A stretch of 64,000 bases of DNA from Chalciporus piperatus. Its lineage: Eukaryota > Basidiomycota > Agaricomycetes > Boletales > Boletaceae. Numbering within the stretch: position 1 is the stretch's first letter; each line of letters begins with the position of its first letter. The stretch spans positions 1-64,000 of the forward strand of contig JBBPTG010000120.1 in the NCBI GenBank assembly GCA_038093975.1, written 5' to 3'. The notes under the pieces were generated by a model. The model did not search any database, had not been told where the DNA came from, and saw nothing but the letters and a program-made list of their open reading frames with translations. Position numbers and translations under genes: made by a program. Of the stretch, positions 12,516-25,427 are shown one piece after another.

Positions 12516-14803
12516 TCACGAAGAACCAGGCTCCTCCGCCAACAGCTTCAACACACTCTCCGATCTCGAACGTATCGCCAACTTGAACGGGTTTGGAATC
12601 CTTGTTGACAGGTTGCCAGTCAATCAAATCGAAGTTATTACACCCCTTCCTCCAACAGAAAGAAAAAAATGGGCATGCCCACTCACCTGAATACTGAATT
12701 GTCATACACGATCTCGGGCTCGACCTCTTTCCCTGCTTCATCGACCGCCTTGGCAAGTTCGAGAGTTGCAATCATGGAGATCATCGCGAGCCATGTAGAG
12801 GATTCGACGAGGTTTACACCGGGGCAGCGTCTGTATATGGGCGACAGTGACAGCCAGGTAAGTTAAATGTACACATGTATGCGCGTGTATAAACGCCAAG
12901 AAAGGGAACTTACCGTCTTCCAAAACCAAAGACGTACGCACGCGGATCCCGTCGACGTTCGGTTGCATCATCTGCAGCGGGTTGAAGCCATCGATCGGGA
13001 TTGAATGAGTGCGGGTTTGGGTACAGCTTCTCGTCCCGCAGCATCGCCCTGACATGCCCTCGCTTAGTATGGATCACCCTTTTTGAAGCATATCCAGCTA
13101 AGACGTACCAGATGTTTCCAAATACCTGGGGAAGAGTCGGGTAAGTACGTAAAGGAGATCGAAGGATAAAGATGACGTACGAGGGATCCCTTCGGTAGAA
13201 ATACCCCGTCGAAGACATCGTCTTCCATTAACCGATGAGGCAAGGCTAGAAATTCATCGCGTCAGGTACGTTGCTTCATCCACAAAATGACACAAAACTC
13301 ACTCAACGGGGAGGGTACACCCCACCGCAATGTCTCGGTAAAGACAGCATTGCAATATGGCAATGACGCCCGGTCCTCACAGACAGGTAACCGGCTCTGT
13401 CCGATCACGGCGTCGATTTCAGCTTGTGCACGTTGAAGGATGGTGGGATGTTGGACCATCGCGAGGATAAACTGAGAGATGGTCGTCACGGTCTGTTATT
13501 CATCCACAATTCTCTTTCAGTGCCTCTGATTGGCTGTCATAGGGTACGTACGGTCTCGATACTGCCTTACGGGAGCCAACATTAGACCGGGTCGAACCAA
13601 GAGAGGACGATGTTCTGACCTACCACCATAAATCGAGTTGGCGGCCCAACGAAGGTCAAAGTCGTGCTGAGGGTCGTTTGATTTGTCCTTGCCAAGGAGC
13701 ATCGACACGAACGATGCGCGTGCGGTGCCCTTGTTCTATGGCAGGCATCAGCTGGGTGATTCGCTACTCAGAAGGCGTCGCACAGACCATCTCGTTCAAG
13801 GCAAATTCGTACGGTTCGTCAACGAATTTTTCCATCTTCTTCTTCCACGCAGCCGCATTTCTCTTGAAACCAGCGCCGGGGAACCAATCAGGAAGATGTT
13901 TTACTGTTTGCAGATATATGGGGTCATGATCGGGATTAACCCGGAAAACGAACGATGACGTACAAGCAGGAAAGATGTCAACAGGCCAGATTCCACTTCC
14001 CGACACAATCCGATTGGCGAGCAGGTCGCCACACTCTTCGGCAAGTCTCAAGAACGCGTCGTCGGTCGACTTGACTTGGTAGCCATACACTACCAACAAC
14101 GTCAAACCACCCGCGTACCTGATCGACGCCGGCGTGAGCGGATAATATGACCGCTGACAACTTACCGTCGAGTGAGGTCTTGGAACTTGAGCGGATCTTC
14201 GAGAAGATCACGAAGGAAAGGCTTCGTTTCAAGTTCAATAAGGGGATGATACGTCTTGATAGCGGAGGGCCCAAGTGCCATTTGCATCAGTTTTCGCGAG
14301 CGACGAAAAAAGTCACCATAGGGGGTGAGCGCAAGCATGTTCTCACATCCACAACTTGATCATCATCGGGTATGATTGGATGAGTGGGGAAGGGTAGATA
14401 AGAGGTGGACACACAGTTCTCCGACCATGGTAAGACGAGGCTTGTCAGCATATATTGCTCCCCGTTTGTCGAACAACTCGAACGCAGCCTCTGGGGTGTT
14501 CAAAAACACCAATCCCATTCCGAACACATGCAAGTATGTGATACGGCCTAGGGGTCGATCACAAACATGTCAGCAAGAACCCAAGTCGCAGAGTGAAAAA
14601 TAAGGTGACTGACCGTACTGTTTCGCCCACTTTTCTGCCAAGAGCCATAACTGCTTCGCACTGAGATCGGTAACATTGCCAATCACCGGTAATGGCTTCG
14701 GACCAGGGGGTAATGGCGCGGGAGGCTTCGGTTTACTGAGGCGTCGATAGACAGTGTAGGCGACAGTGGCGAGAAGCACGGCCTGTAACGTCATAGTCCC
14801 CAT
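12516..14803 (-). CDS. Cytochrome P450 monooxygenase, copy 3
   Basis: This is a third tandem paralogue with the same 13-exon layout. It starts MGTMTLQAVLLATVAYTVYR and ends with a C-terminus closing in EEPGSS. It differs from the others at informative sites. The 14 nt I-helix exon encodes GSIET rather than GSIDT, an acidic swap allowed in this motif. The K-helix is ETLR. The heme-loop intron has a canonical GT donor (AGACG followed by GTAAGT) where the other three have GC. Intron 3 is shortened to about 50 bases, and the last acceptor is AACAAG. All exons are open and in phase. It is probably functional, with unknown substrate. Confidence 0.87.
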
Positions 14804-15500
14804 CCCGAGGAGTTGAGGATGGAAATAAGAGATGTGACGAAGATGGAAGATTCACGCGGACGGTGTTGGGGCCCAGCGACGACTAACAGCGGTGGAGGCA
14901 AACAGACGAGAAGAAGACAGGGACTAGAACGACTGCTGTCCCGTTTGGATCGCCCTTTTTGACGACTTGGCCTCCTCATATACGTGGCGGTTTGGTTTCA
15001 GTTTGCCGGGCCTAGGGATCCGAGTTTCATGATGGAGAGTTCTTGATGCGTCCAAGGGCTGGCGGTTTCATCATTCATCTCGCTGGAATGGAAGTCAGGG
15101 AGGGCCGACGGCTGACAGACACAGATGAGGCAAGCTCTTGCCTGCTGTTGCCTGCTGCAATCTTCATGTTTTACATCTCACGTTATGTCTTGAAACTGTG
15201 CACTGGATGCCATAAAACTTACGTACTGGGTGGCATACGCGGAAGGTGGTTCGGGACTTCGCAGAGGTATCCAAAAGGCTTGGTGGTATGCGACCACATA
15301 ATATCGGGCCAAGTTCATAGCGATAAGAGCACATCGACTTCGAATATGCTCTTGCTTCTTCAAAGTTTTGACAGTCGACACTGAATCGTGGCACACGAAT
15401 CATTGGGCAAAAACGGAAAACATACCGCGCCGGTTCGCCCAGCACGCTAGTACTTGCCATCTGTACCAACTGCAGAAATCTGTAGTATAGCAAACGATTA
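14804..15500. other. P450-3 promoter side, truncated TIR end, CHAT 3' flank
   Basis: The first 250-300 bases match the upstream regions of the other P450 copies. At about 15160-15190 one end of the TIR element appears (CTGCAATCTTCATGTTTTAC followed by ATCTCACGTTA) and then stops. The sequence switches to the 3' flank of the TPR-CHAT gene, recognisable because the flank of the CHAT fragment at 30.7-30.85 kb resembles it. No second TIR end is present, so the element was cut here. Confidence 0.5.
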
Positions 15501-18500
15501 CTAGATACCCATATGCAACCACATAATCCGTTGATCGAACGGTATCTCTGCGCAACTTGTGATGGTTCGATGTAATGCAAGAGCCGCCCGAGTATGATCT
15601 AGTCTCGACCTGTCGCCCACCATATTCTCATAAAACCTGGCCGCCATCACTTTGGCAAGCACTGGATCCACTGCCCACATCGGTCCGACCACAGAAGGAA
15701 ACCCTGCGCACTGCATCGCCGCAGTGATGTGGATCATCTCGTGCAACGATCTTGAACTCTCATCTCCACCAGCAGTACGAGAAGCGGAGAGAAATGCAAA
15801 TTGCGCCTGCCGCGTATCGAGTCGCATGATGTCTCCCATCTTGAGATGTCCGTCACTGAGGACGAGGGACGACTCGAATGGGCGTTGAGGATTTGCGATG
15901 GCAGGACAGTCGATATGGACGAACTCGTTCCTTCCCAGTTCCTCAGCAACCCTCGCCACTTTGCTATCCTGACCTGTAATACAGGTAGTCGTCGCCAACG
16001 GAACCATGCGTCGCATTAGAGAAGCCAGCTCGCTCTCCGAGTCAGCGGAATCTCGATCGTCTTCCGTGACGTCCGGTACTGTGTCCACGGCGACGAAACG
16101 TGGCTGGTCTGTGGATGAGTATGACATGGATTTCCATCTTGCACGGATGAGCTCCATAAGGCTGGTGGTGTATGACGAGATATAGAGGTCCGTGAAGTTT
16201 GGCTGCCCCTCCTCATATGGTCCGGCAGCATGTAAGGGGAGGAGAGAGAACTCGGCGGTTGGGTACCACCAGATACGGGACTGAAGTGGCTGGAACTTTC
16301 GAAGGATCTCTGCGATCGGGGAAACGACCAAGGACCACAGTTCCTGGAGGACAAGGATGACAGCCTCTGTCCTATCCTCTGCCTCAGAAATGGCAGTGAG
16401 AGAACGGAGTCGCGAAGCTAGCTCAGCGATGTGGGCTTTGGTCGTCTTGAGGGGAACATGAACAGGGTCACGGTAATGGAGAACAACGAGTGCGTCGCAG
16501 GAGTACTTGCTAGCGTTGACGATCACGACGGCTCCGTGACTGGCTGCCTTCTGTAGATCCAAGAAGAGAGGGGGTTCGAGGAAACGCGAGAGGCCGGGAA
16601 GCATGCGAATATCGGACACGATATTTTGTAATCGGGAATTGAGTTTCCATGGTCGATTGTACCGGTCAGTGCGGTCAGTGCGGTCAATGCGGTCAATGCG
16701 GTCAGTGCGTTCAGTGCGGTCGGGGAAAACATCCGGGGGGCACGAATAAGGGATGCTAGCTGCATGAACGATTGCGCCAACATCTTGCCATTGTCTCCAG
16801 ATGCAACGACTTCGTCGAGAGGAGAGCGAAGACGCAGAAACGCACTCCAGAAGATGTCACGACCCTGTTCTAGAAGCTCGACTGCATTGGAAAATGTTCC
16901 GTCCCGAAGACAGGCCGAAAATGCGTCCATATAAAGGGACGAGGCGAGGTTTTCAAGCATCGGGGAATGATGGGAAGAGGACGAAGAAGGAATGAGGCGA
17001 TGAAGAAGGAAGCGGAGACATGTTTGGGAGGCCATGACTCTGGTTTCGTGGCCGAACTCTTCCGCTACATCGACCCATGCTTTAACACCCTCCAAGTCTA
17101 CTGCTACCCCGAGTGAAACGTGTGAGAGCATGGTGTAGTGATGGAATGCTTCCTCTATGTCATAACATTCCTTCGACTGGTGAAATCGGGAAGTGAGAGA
17201 ACGAGCAATGCCGCCGAGGCACAAACCCAGATCAGGATGATCAGGATGGTAAACCTCCAAGGCAGAACTGTACAGTGTGATAGCTTCATTGAGGTCTGCT
17301 ATCATTCCTTGGTCTTCAAACCGGATTCGTAGACAAGTTGCGAGGTTGTGCAACGACGTAGGTCGATATGGATTATTTGGTTCCAAAATGTCCAGTGATG
17401 CTCGGTGTAATGTGATTGCCTCGTCCAGGTCGGTTATAAGGTTCAACTGTTCGAACCTGATCAGAAAGGCTTGCGCCAGCCCGCTGGAAAGCGATGGCCG
17501 ACTGTTTAGTGGCTCCTGCTTCATTGCTTCACGGCACAATGCCATGGCCTCGTCGAGATAACTGATTATCCCCAGATGCTCGAACTGGGTTAGGAGGCAA
17601 GCAGTGAGGTGCAACAGCGGGGAATATCGGAATGGATCGTTGGGCGTGTACCGCTCTAATTCTGCACGGGCCGATGCGATGGCTTCGTCCAAGTCGGTTA
17701 TCATCTTGAGTTGGTTGAACCGGAGCACAAGGCAGCGCCTAAGGTCGTCCGAGAGCGGATAAATCCCACTATGTTCCTGAAGGTAAAGCTCCGATGACGC
17801 ATGGTGCATTTTGATGGCCTCGTTAAGGTCGTCCATGGCACCCAACCTCTCGAAGCGCGTACTCAGCGCACGTGCAAGGTCATCAAGTACCTTCCATCTA
17901 CGGCGAAGTCCTTGTGGGTAACGCTCCAAACGATCACGGCACACACGAACTGCCTCATCGAGGTCAGAGACCACACCGCACAAGTCGAAGCGAGTAGAAA
18001 GTAACGACGCGAGGATATTAGAGTATGTAAACCCCACGTAAGCTCGCTGCAGGGTGATGGCCTCATCGAGATCAACCACCGCCCCCAATCGAAGAAAGCG
18101 GGTATGGAGCAGACGAACAATATCTTCCAATAGCCGGAGCGTGATTGCGGGGAGCGTATTCGGCTTGGAGCAAGCTGATTGCTTCTTTGAGATCGGTAAG
18201 CATACCCGACATGCTGAAACGTTGCTCGAGGAAACGCGCGAGGTCAACCGATGACCCAGTTCGATCATGATGTCCAAGGGGGTAGATTTCCAACGCTTTT
18301 CGCAACGAATTGATGCCCTCTTCTAAATCCCCAAGTTCACCGTCGTCATCAAATCGAATATAGAGGGATTTCCCGAGGGAAGAGAGGCAGCTGGCCCTGA
18401 AAGGATTGTTAACCCCGATGAGATGCAAGGCCTCTTCGTTCAGTGCGATCGCCTTGTCAATGCATCCGAGTGCATCGGACCACCACCAACTGTGTTCCCG

Positions 18501-19664
18501 TAAAGCTACACTGAGGTTCATCAATCTCTGTGGCACATCGAAGTAGCCATCCGGAGGCACTCCAGAAGCACGCTCCAACTCCGAGATCAACATATCAAGC
18601 TCCTCGCGACCCATATCATATCTGGCTGTGTACCGTGCGCAGGTTTGAAGCACAAGCTCGGCGGCGCGGTGTTCATGAGTGCCTTCAGAGCAGATGCCCT
18701 TGACCTCGTTTGCGAGCTCCCTAATTTCATCCGCAACGGCTTCTTCGCGTCCAAGTTGCCCATAGCGACAGCAGAGGACCTGTGCGAGGTGCAGCAACGT
18801 CGCAGGTCGATCGGGGTGGCCATCAGGGCGCAACTCGAGTGCCTGGCGATAGAAGGATGTGGGAGCGTCGAGGGCAGTGTATATGCCGTCAACCTGACAG
18901 ACAATGAAGTTGGCCATGGCGAGGTTGGATAATGCAGCGGCATGATACGGGTGTTCGTGGGGACAAAGGATGAGAGCTGCTTCAAAATGCTCCACAGCTT
19001 TCTTCAGATCCTCTCTGCCATAGTGCACGTGGTAGCGCACAAGAGCCTCGTGCCCTAGATCAGTCTCATACGACAAAGCTGTCGAATTTTCCCAGTGCGG
19101 CTAACAACAAGATAACGTCGGATTATGATCTCTTGGATAGCCGTACGAAACCACTCACTGCCCTGTGGTCGCAGCGCGAGTCGGGGCTTGATGGACTCCC
19201 AGATCGGTTGAACGACGGCCGCTCGAAAGTAACAAGGAGCGAAGAGCACGAGGGACTTGATTCTGCCGAAGGGGACGTGACGACTGCCGGCTGTAAGCAC
19301 CAACAACCGGCATGGCAAAAAATCGCGAAACTCACGATACATGCTGCCAACGAGATCGTTCACCTTGATCTCCCCGGTGAGGAGAGCTTGTCCATTCCCC
19401 AACATCGGATCCAATTCGAAAGTTGCGCAAAGCGTAAACCGGACCAAGATGGACGGATCCGCAGGTCTGAACATTGTCAGAAACGACCGAGAGAACAAAG
19501 AATGAAATGACTGACAATGGAATTTCATCCTCCCATTCAATGATATTATCACACACCAGCACCGACTTATTCTCCGTTCTGATCGTCATGCCATTGAATT
19601 GGACAATAATGTAAAATCCGATTGGCATTCGTCTGAGAACAAGGACAACATTTTCAGCCCTCAT
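15501..19664 (-). pseudogene. C2-like / TPR / CHAT protein gene with two offsetting frameshifts
   Basis: The encoded protein would be a large cytosolic TPR-CHAT protein; CHAT domains are caspase-like peptidase relatives. From the 5' end, a C2-like exon (YIIVQFNGMTIRTENKS, IIEWEDEIPL) is followed by FTLCATFELDPMLGNGQALL. A long array of about ten TPR-like repeats follows, with recurring DLDEAITLHR and TRFERLG words. The CHAT domain then runs from about 16620 to the stop (FLDLQKAASHGAVVIVNASK, IWWYPTAEFSLLPLHAAG, FAFLSASRT, DHTRAALALHRTI). The reading frame shifts near 18140 between NHAP and LLEDIVRLLHTRF. It shifts back near 16735, at a run of six G next to a 9 bp tandem repeat. No intron fits either site; the second interval contains no AG dinucleotide. 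The first and last parts share one frame, so the indels cancel. The gene is a pseudogene unless these are sequencing errors. A fragment recurs at 30.2 kb. Confidence 0.72.
16662..16723. repeat. 9 bp tandem repeat (GGTCAGTGC-like), about 6-7 units
   Basis: Imperfect copies of a 9 bp unit (GGTCAGTGC / GGTCAATGC) lie head-to-tail between the TPR and CHAT parts of the gene. In one frame they encode Ala-Leu-Thr repeats, in another Asp-Arg-Thr/Ile repeats. The adjacent G6 run at 16735-16740 is the likely site of one frameshift. Confidence 0.7.
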
Positions 19665-19939
19665 CCCTGTGAGACGATTAAGCACGTGGTCAGGATAGCA
19701 CTGCAGCACCCACGAGTAATGACGATCTGAGCATGGGTGTTTGGGGCTACTCTCAGAGAAAAGCCCTCGTGGCTGTCCGAAGGGTTGCATGTTGTATCTG
19801 CATCTTCACTGTCAGTATAGCCTCATTAGCATTCAGGGCGTCAGTGAGAAATATAGAATAGTTGCATTTTGGGTCCCAGATAAACGGCATCTACTGCAGA
19901 TCAATCCCAGTCCAATGATCGTAGAAGCGGAACACTTAC

Positions 19940-21287
19940 GGTCATCGGAATTCCAAGTGTACCTCTCCGATAGGAAACACCTTAGGTGACCCTCTTGCGT
20001 CAGTTCCTCGTGCGTCAGTTCTTCCTAAAGGTATCATCAGGCACTGAACGGATATGGAAGCACATAAATAGACCTTTTCAAGCATGCTTATCCATTGGCT
20101 GTCATGTGTAATGGCGACCTGAGCATTACGATCCTGACCAGAAAAAGTCAGCATACTGTGGTGAATGAATATCTGGAGTGGAAACCTTGTCCAGTAGGTA
20201 GCGGTTGATAGCGTCGGACGGGTGATATGGCTAGCAGGTTTCTCAGCCGCTATTCTGTATGCGCGAGTGGTCAACCAAATTACCTGAGATAATCGAGGTA
20301 CATGATCGACACCTGCACTCATTCATGAGATCAGGTACTAGGCACCCCATGGCATGGTAACCTGACTCACTTCGGAGGCGAAAACACTGAAAGAGGGTCT
20401 TCAGAATACCACGAAAGATGTTTGCGAACCAACAGATATAGATGGATAGTGTTGACCAGATGCCTCGTGACCGCGGCACCCACTCAATCAATGGCTCAGG
20501 AGCCCACCATTTCACCGCAATTTTGAAACCAATTATGAATACCGTTTGGTTCCTGTCATCGTTTCCTGCAGGACTGTGGCGCCGATCAACGTTAAATCGA
20601 CAGTCCCAGTTGTGTGTTCCCGAACTGTCACGCTCCACGATGATCTGTCCGCCACGTGGAGCACGATCGAACGAGGCAAGAGCCCACGAACTTGTTTTAT
20701 GCAACCCCGTGATCAAGTACAGAGAGTCGCGCCTGGCGAAAGCACACCAACGGTGGGCATGCTCTATAGCGATCCTGCGGAATACTTCTGTCTCCCTGAG
20801 ATCACAGCGGACGGTGCCAACAGGGAGCATCAGGATAGCGCCTGACGCGGAGGATGACAGGAATTCGTAATTCAGGCTTGAAATTTTGAAACTATGATCA
20901 GTCTCATTGTGCATGTATGAAAATCATAAGTTACTTTGGGTCATCCTTGTTTCGGGGAGGCTGCTCCACGCCGGAGCTTATGATACAATCCTTGGGAAGT
21001 TCATTGGAATTGACGTCGGAGACTTCGTCGACATCGAGCTCAACGGGCTCAAACTGGTCAGGTACACCGCGTTTGCGGTGGAGCTCGTGTTCGGATGAAA
21101 GTCGTATGTTGAAGAGGACTTGGAACCTGCCATGGGTATCGACATAGCCGACATCGCCAATTTGAAGTCCGTCGCATTGATAGGACTCAGGGAGGGTAGG
21201 ACTTGGTTCGGGGGTCCGCAAGGGGTAACCATAAGGTTGCTGGAGATGTCTGGCGTAAGTGTCCTGCGGAGACATCATAGTGCCCAT
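19940..21287 (-). CDS. Conserved agaricomycete hypothetical protein
   Basis: This is a family seen often in agaricomycetes, sometimes beside TPR-CHAT or NACHT genes; its function is unknown. Exon 1 reads MGTMMSPQDTYARHLQQPYG, then PEPSPTLPESYQCDGLQIGD and VGYVDTHGRFQVLFNI. A 43 nt intron (GTAACT to ATCATAG) joins it to FKISSLNYEFLSSSASGA, then YLITGLHKTSSWALASFDRA. Later exons include YHPSDAINRYLLDK and AQVAITHDSQWISMLEK. The order of these blocks matches my recollection of the family. The 3' end is uncertain and was placed at the last recognisable exon. An inverted partial copy of exon 1 lies at 26.1-26.5 kb. No catalytic motif was recognised. Confidence 0.65.
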
Positions 21288-21460
21288 TGCGAGAATGTGC
21301 CAGCAGAGTAGTTTGGAGAGAAGCGCAGTTCAAGTTCTAGCGTTCGCACTGCCACCGAGCTCTTCCACACTTGTACATAACAATGTTGCCACCACCGCGG
21401 CCACAGTAAACGGAACTTCAAGCCATTATCTCCCCCCCACTCCTCTGTACGTCTGAGCAA

Positions 21461-22361
21461 TTTTTTTCTTCATTTCCGTGGGATTGACGAGCTTCAGACC
21501 AGACGCTCAGATGGCTATCTCAGAGTCATTGTGGTCTCGTCTGACGTATAAGTAACACTCGGTCAATTACAGATTATACGCTTAATCGAGTCGGCAGCTC
21601 CGAAACCTTTGCGCCTTTATCGCATTCAAACCGTCCGTCGCAGAGAGTGCATATTGCTGGTTTTCTTAGCCATACGCTGTCTGGAGACGCATCTGGATTC
21701 CACTTAGCTTTCGACTTGGGAGATGGTAGTTCTTGGCGCCTTTGCTTCTGAATCGTTAAGGCCCGTCGAACTAAACCCCATGTCACAAGTCGATCCTAAC
21801 CAAGCGAACGCACTCGTCATGGTTCTCCGTGATCTTCGCAATTCGCATATACTTTTTTCGGTCAGTCGTGGCGCGTTTCAATCACGCTGTGCAAGTTGAC
21901 TGGCTGAGTAAGTAACTGGTTACGAAGGACCTGATGGCGGGGCTCAGATTCGGATACGCTCAATGTCTTCTTCGATTGACATTTTTTCAGCTCTTAGATG
22001 TATCACACTGCGTCGCATCTAACTGGGACCACACTTGGACTCGTTTTCCAACATCCACGATGCACCTTCAAGTTGGCGCACCTCACGTCCGTCCGATCAA
22101 ACATGAACATGTCCGACTCTGATCTCGTGCACCTTTTCGCCAAAGACCCTCGAGGTGATGGTATAACAAACGCTGGACTTTTGTCGTTCCTACGTGTCAT
22201 CTTGCAAACGATTTGTTCCTTCACAGTACACGACATCAATCATGATCGGAGCCTACGCGAATTCATGTTTGCTCGGAAGTTGAGTACTACAGGGGCTTTG
22301 GACGTGGGGGTGGCGAGCATTGGCATGCCGCGCTCGCGGCACCACAAGGCATCGAATTTCA
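21461..22361. other. Region without recognisable gene
   Basis: Only short open frames occur. One on the minus strand (21574-21786) contains CTLCDGRFEC, but it has no neighbouring exon that would extend it into a known domain. Nothing repeated or structured was noticed. Confidence 0.3.
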
Positions 22362-23497
22362 TCAAGGTGGTATAGCTGGGCAATATTCCTGTAGTAGTCC
22401 CCATCTGTACGCACTACCCCAAGTGCTCCTCCTCACATACGAAGGTTGTCCTCCCGGAGTCACCACGAGGTATCTCTCTTCCGTTTCAGGCGGTATCACC
22501 GCTCGATGTCCCGCTGGCACCTTTACCCATTTACCATCTTTCCTCAACCACAGCTGACCCAACATCTCCGAATCTACCCAGTTCAAATAAACGTCACCTT
22601 CCTGTGCGCCACCACCATCTCCTCCGAGTCCCTCTTTGGGCCAGTCAATGCGCAGATCGGATCTTGCGCGATAAAAATGTATTTGAGCTGTGGTGTCTCT
22701 CAACTTTTTGGACGTTCGGTGGACTGTGATGTCGAAGGGCACGGGTTTAACAACGGACCCTGGCCCGGGGCCAATGCGTACCCTGGCTTGCCGTGCTGGT
22801 TGTCTGTGTCGACCGTCGTCAGCCACTGTGTAGAGTTGTGAGTGCGACAAAAGGTTCTTACATCGGTGGATTCAAGTTTCGTGGAGGCAATGATATTGAT
22901 TCGGGTCGCAACGTGCCAGTGGAATGTCTCAAAGGTCGCCTGTGTGGTGTGTCGTGTAAGCGATCAAGTGAAAGCACATGACACGCCCATCACTGCAACA
23001 AGATTTACACACCCTACATGGCTATCCGAATTGCTGCTCATCATCGTGCTGGATGGCGCACTGATAGTGCCGGTGTGACCGCGCGTAGGAACAACAGCAG
23101 CTTGGGACTGGGAGAGGTGCGCTGATCCGAAATAACTTGACTTCGGATGACGTTCTCTGACAGGGACCGTAGATACAGACTGCCAGTGCGTTGCCAATGG
23201 TCTGAGAGAAGGTGATGGAGAACGCGAGTCTGAACGAGGCGAGATCCAGGTATCAAAATCAATACGAGGGCCCCGACGGTCATTTGCGTCGATGGGTGAT
23301 ACACTGCGTTCGTATCTGGATCTGGGGTTCTGTTCAGGTTCTTCCCATTCCCAATCCCAATCATGAATAGCCCGAGATGAAGGCTTTGGGGAAGAAGTGA
23401 AGCCAATTAGAGAAGACAACTGGAGCCATATGTATGTCAAGATCTGGATAGGCACTGAGAAGATGGCGAAGGAGATCCAATGGAGAATTCGAAACAT
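22362..23497 (-). CDS. Hypothetical protein with N-terminal membrane anchor
   Basis: The first exon starts at 23497 with a strongly hydrophobic segment (ILHWISFAIFSVPIQILTYI) and then a Ser/Arg-rich, low-complexity linker. A plausible middle exon reads TFETFHWHVATRINIIASTK. The last exon contains RQPARQARVRIGPGPGSVVK, FDITVHRTSKKLRDTTAQI, VYLNWVDSEMLGQLWLR and EERYLVVTPGGQPSYVRRST, ending at a stop in 22362-22364. The last two exons read as a compact conserved domain followed by a Trp/Tyr-rich tail. I do not recognise a named family. Intron 1 (donor GTAGGG or nearby) is uncertain; intron 2 (GTAAGA to CTACACAG) is convincing. Topology suggests a single-pass protein with the C-terminal domain on one face of a membrane. 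Confidence 0.5.
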
Positions 23498-24594
23498 GGG
23501 TCGGTCGTTCGAGGACTTGGAGGTGGGATGAAAGGGTCGACGCCTCGTGTATAGCTAGAGTGCTGTTATTTAATCGTCGTTTATATGACATGTTATATCT
23601 GATTGACGTCGACGACGTCATGGTCATAATCTATTTAAGACACAAAGGCGATCGTGAGAGTACCGTCAATCAAGCGGACAGCGAAAAGACACGCACCAGA
23701 CGAGACACAGCAGGAGATTAGTCCAGGCAACGAGTTCATCAACGATTCGATCAACACGCGGGGGGCGCGTGTTCAGCATGTGTGACTTTATAACAGTACG
23801 CAGACCTTCCAAGTCTGATATTCATCAGGTCAGCATTTGGAGAGTTTTCAACTCTAAACCTTGCTGTAAATCGTAATTTCGCCACAGGGGTACAACAATG
23901 ATGTCAGGATGGGGAGTCTCTCCATTTGTTTATCCCATTCCGTGAGCCTCAGAGTGGTGGAAGAATACTCGATCGATCAAGGGAGGCCCGGGGTAGGAAG
24001 CAGCACTGTTGTGCTTCCATCGCTGCCAGTGACAGATTTAGAGTTCAATTCACCCAACCTGACGAAATGCAAGAGCGACATACGACCTTACAGACGATAC
24101 ATTACTGTCATATATGCAGCATTATCACCTTACATGTGAGGGTGTTGACTGTGAGATCGAGGCTTACGGGATTTGGGGGCTGTAAAATCCATCCGGATTG
24201 AGATGGCATCAAAGAGATATCGATGTTCTTCAAATAGTGAACATGGATATAGTGTCAGAATTCTGTGAAAATCTCGATTAGAGCATATGGTTGTGATTGC
24301 GAGTGTTCAAGGTCATCTGACCTGGAAATGAAGCAGTATCAGGGACAGACCAAGTTACGACGGAGGGAAAAGCGAACATTTCTCGGGAATATTGATGCGG
24401 GCGTGGCAATGTACTGTGCACTTCCAGCGGTATAGAGAGGTGATGCAGAAGTCAAAGGGAATTGTTTGCTCCGATAGTAGACGAATCCCCAGCATTCGGT
24501 GATTTATCAAACATGGGCACGAGGTGTTAGAAAGCTAGCGACTTTTCGCGAGTATATACCTTCAAGTTCGGCGTTCGACTTTCACTTCTTGTCC
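23498..24594. other. Region without recognisable gene
   Basis: No open frame longer than about 90 codons and no family resemblance on either strand. The first 140 bases are the upstream side of the membrane-anchored hypothetical gene. The rest separates it from the GST pseudogene. Confidence 0.3.
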
Positions 24595-25427
24595 TTATGC
24601 CCCGTCCTTGACCGCAAACCAAGAAGGACCACCTAATAATTTCGGTGAACCACTCACATATTCCATGACCTCCCAAGGCAAGTGGCTGACCTGGCAACGT
24701 TGGGCCTGCTGGTGAAGACATCATCATGTTTCGCCGCGACAAGCATGGATCCATACGGCAAGTGGGCGAGGTCTGCGCGGGTCACGTTCTGCGAGTGTAT
24801 GACCATAATCATTACTTACTTGGACAAGAATGACTTACCTCTCCAGCGAGATGTTTCTGCTTGCCGAGAATGACATCGTACGCATCAAGTTTGGCATTGA
24901 GAGTAGCGAGATTCTCTGCAACACGTGCTTCGTCGGTCTGTCCGCCACGCATTCTACACAAGCGTAAGATGTGTCAGATTGGCACCATCGATGCTTGGGT
25001 GAGCATGTAGGCGACCACGTACGGCTTGAACACCTTCTCGGCAGCGATGGCAGATGCGAAGGGGTTAAAGTTGAAGTTCTCGATCGAGGATGCTTGTTCG
25101 AAAAGCGCCTCCTTGGGGTCGGTAGGGATCAGATCGGGAGTGCCCTGGTCAGGGTAGCTCTTGATCGGGTAGCGAGCGATCGCGCGAGATTCTTAGAGGA
25201 CGAAACCATCATTGTCCTTGAGAAATGTGATCGTGACGTGAGTGAGCGTCTTCACTCAAGCATGGTAAAGGGACGACGTACGAGGTAGGGGATCTGACCA
25301 AAGGGTTGGAATTCTCTATATTCGGGAGACTTGATTTCTAAGAACACATTGTTACTCTGCCCTTCTCAACCCGACTCTGGAAGCGTTGCCGTGGATGGGA
25401 ATGCTAGTGAGTGCCCAGTGAAGCCAT
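24595..25427 (-). pseudogene. Glutathione S-transferase pseudogene
   Basis: Exons of a cytosolic GST can be read. The end of the thioredoxin-like domain is KSPEYREFQPFGQIPYL. The next exon carries DNDGFVL, a stop, then ESRAIARY, where family members have Phe in place of the stop. It continues YPDQGTPDLIPTDPKEALFE and SIENFNFNPFASAIAAEKVF. A third exon gives MRGGQTDEARVAENLATLNA. A fourth contains ADLAHLPYGSMLVAA and SRPNVA. The final PSWFAVKDGA precedes a stop at 24595-24597. Lesions are the in-frame TAA at 25193-25195, stop codons and frame loss in the N-terminal exon (25340-25427), and a lost join before the last exon. The order of domains is intact, so this is a decayed resident gene and not a random fragment. 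Confidence 0.75.
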
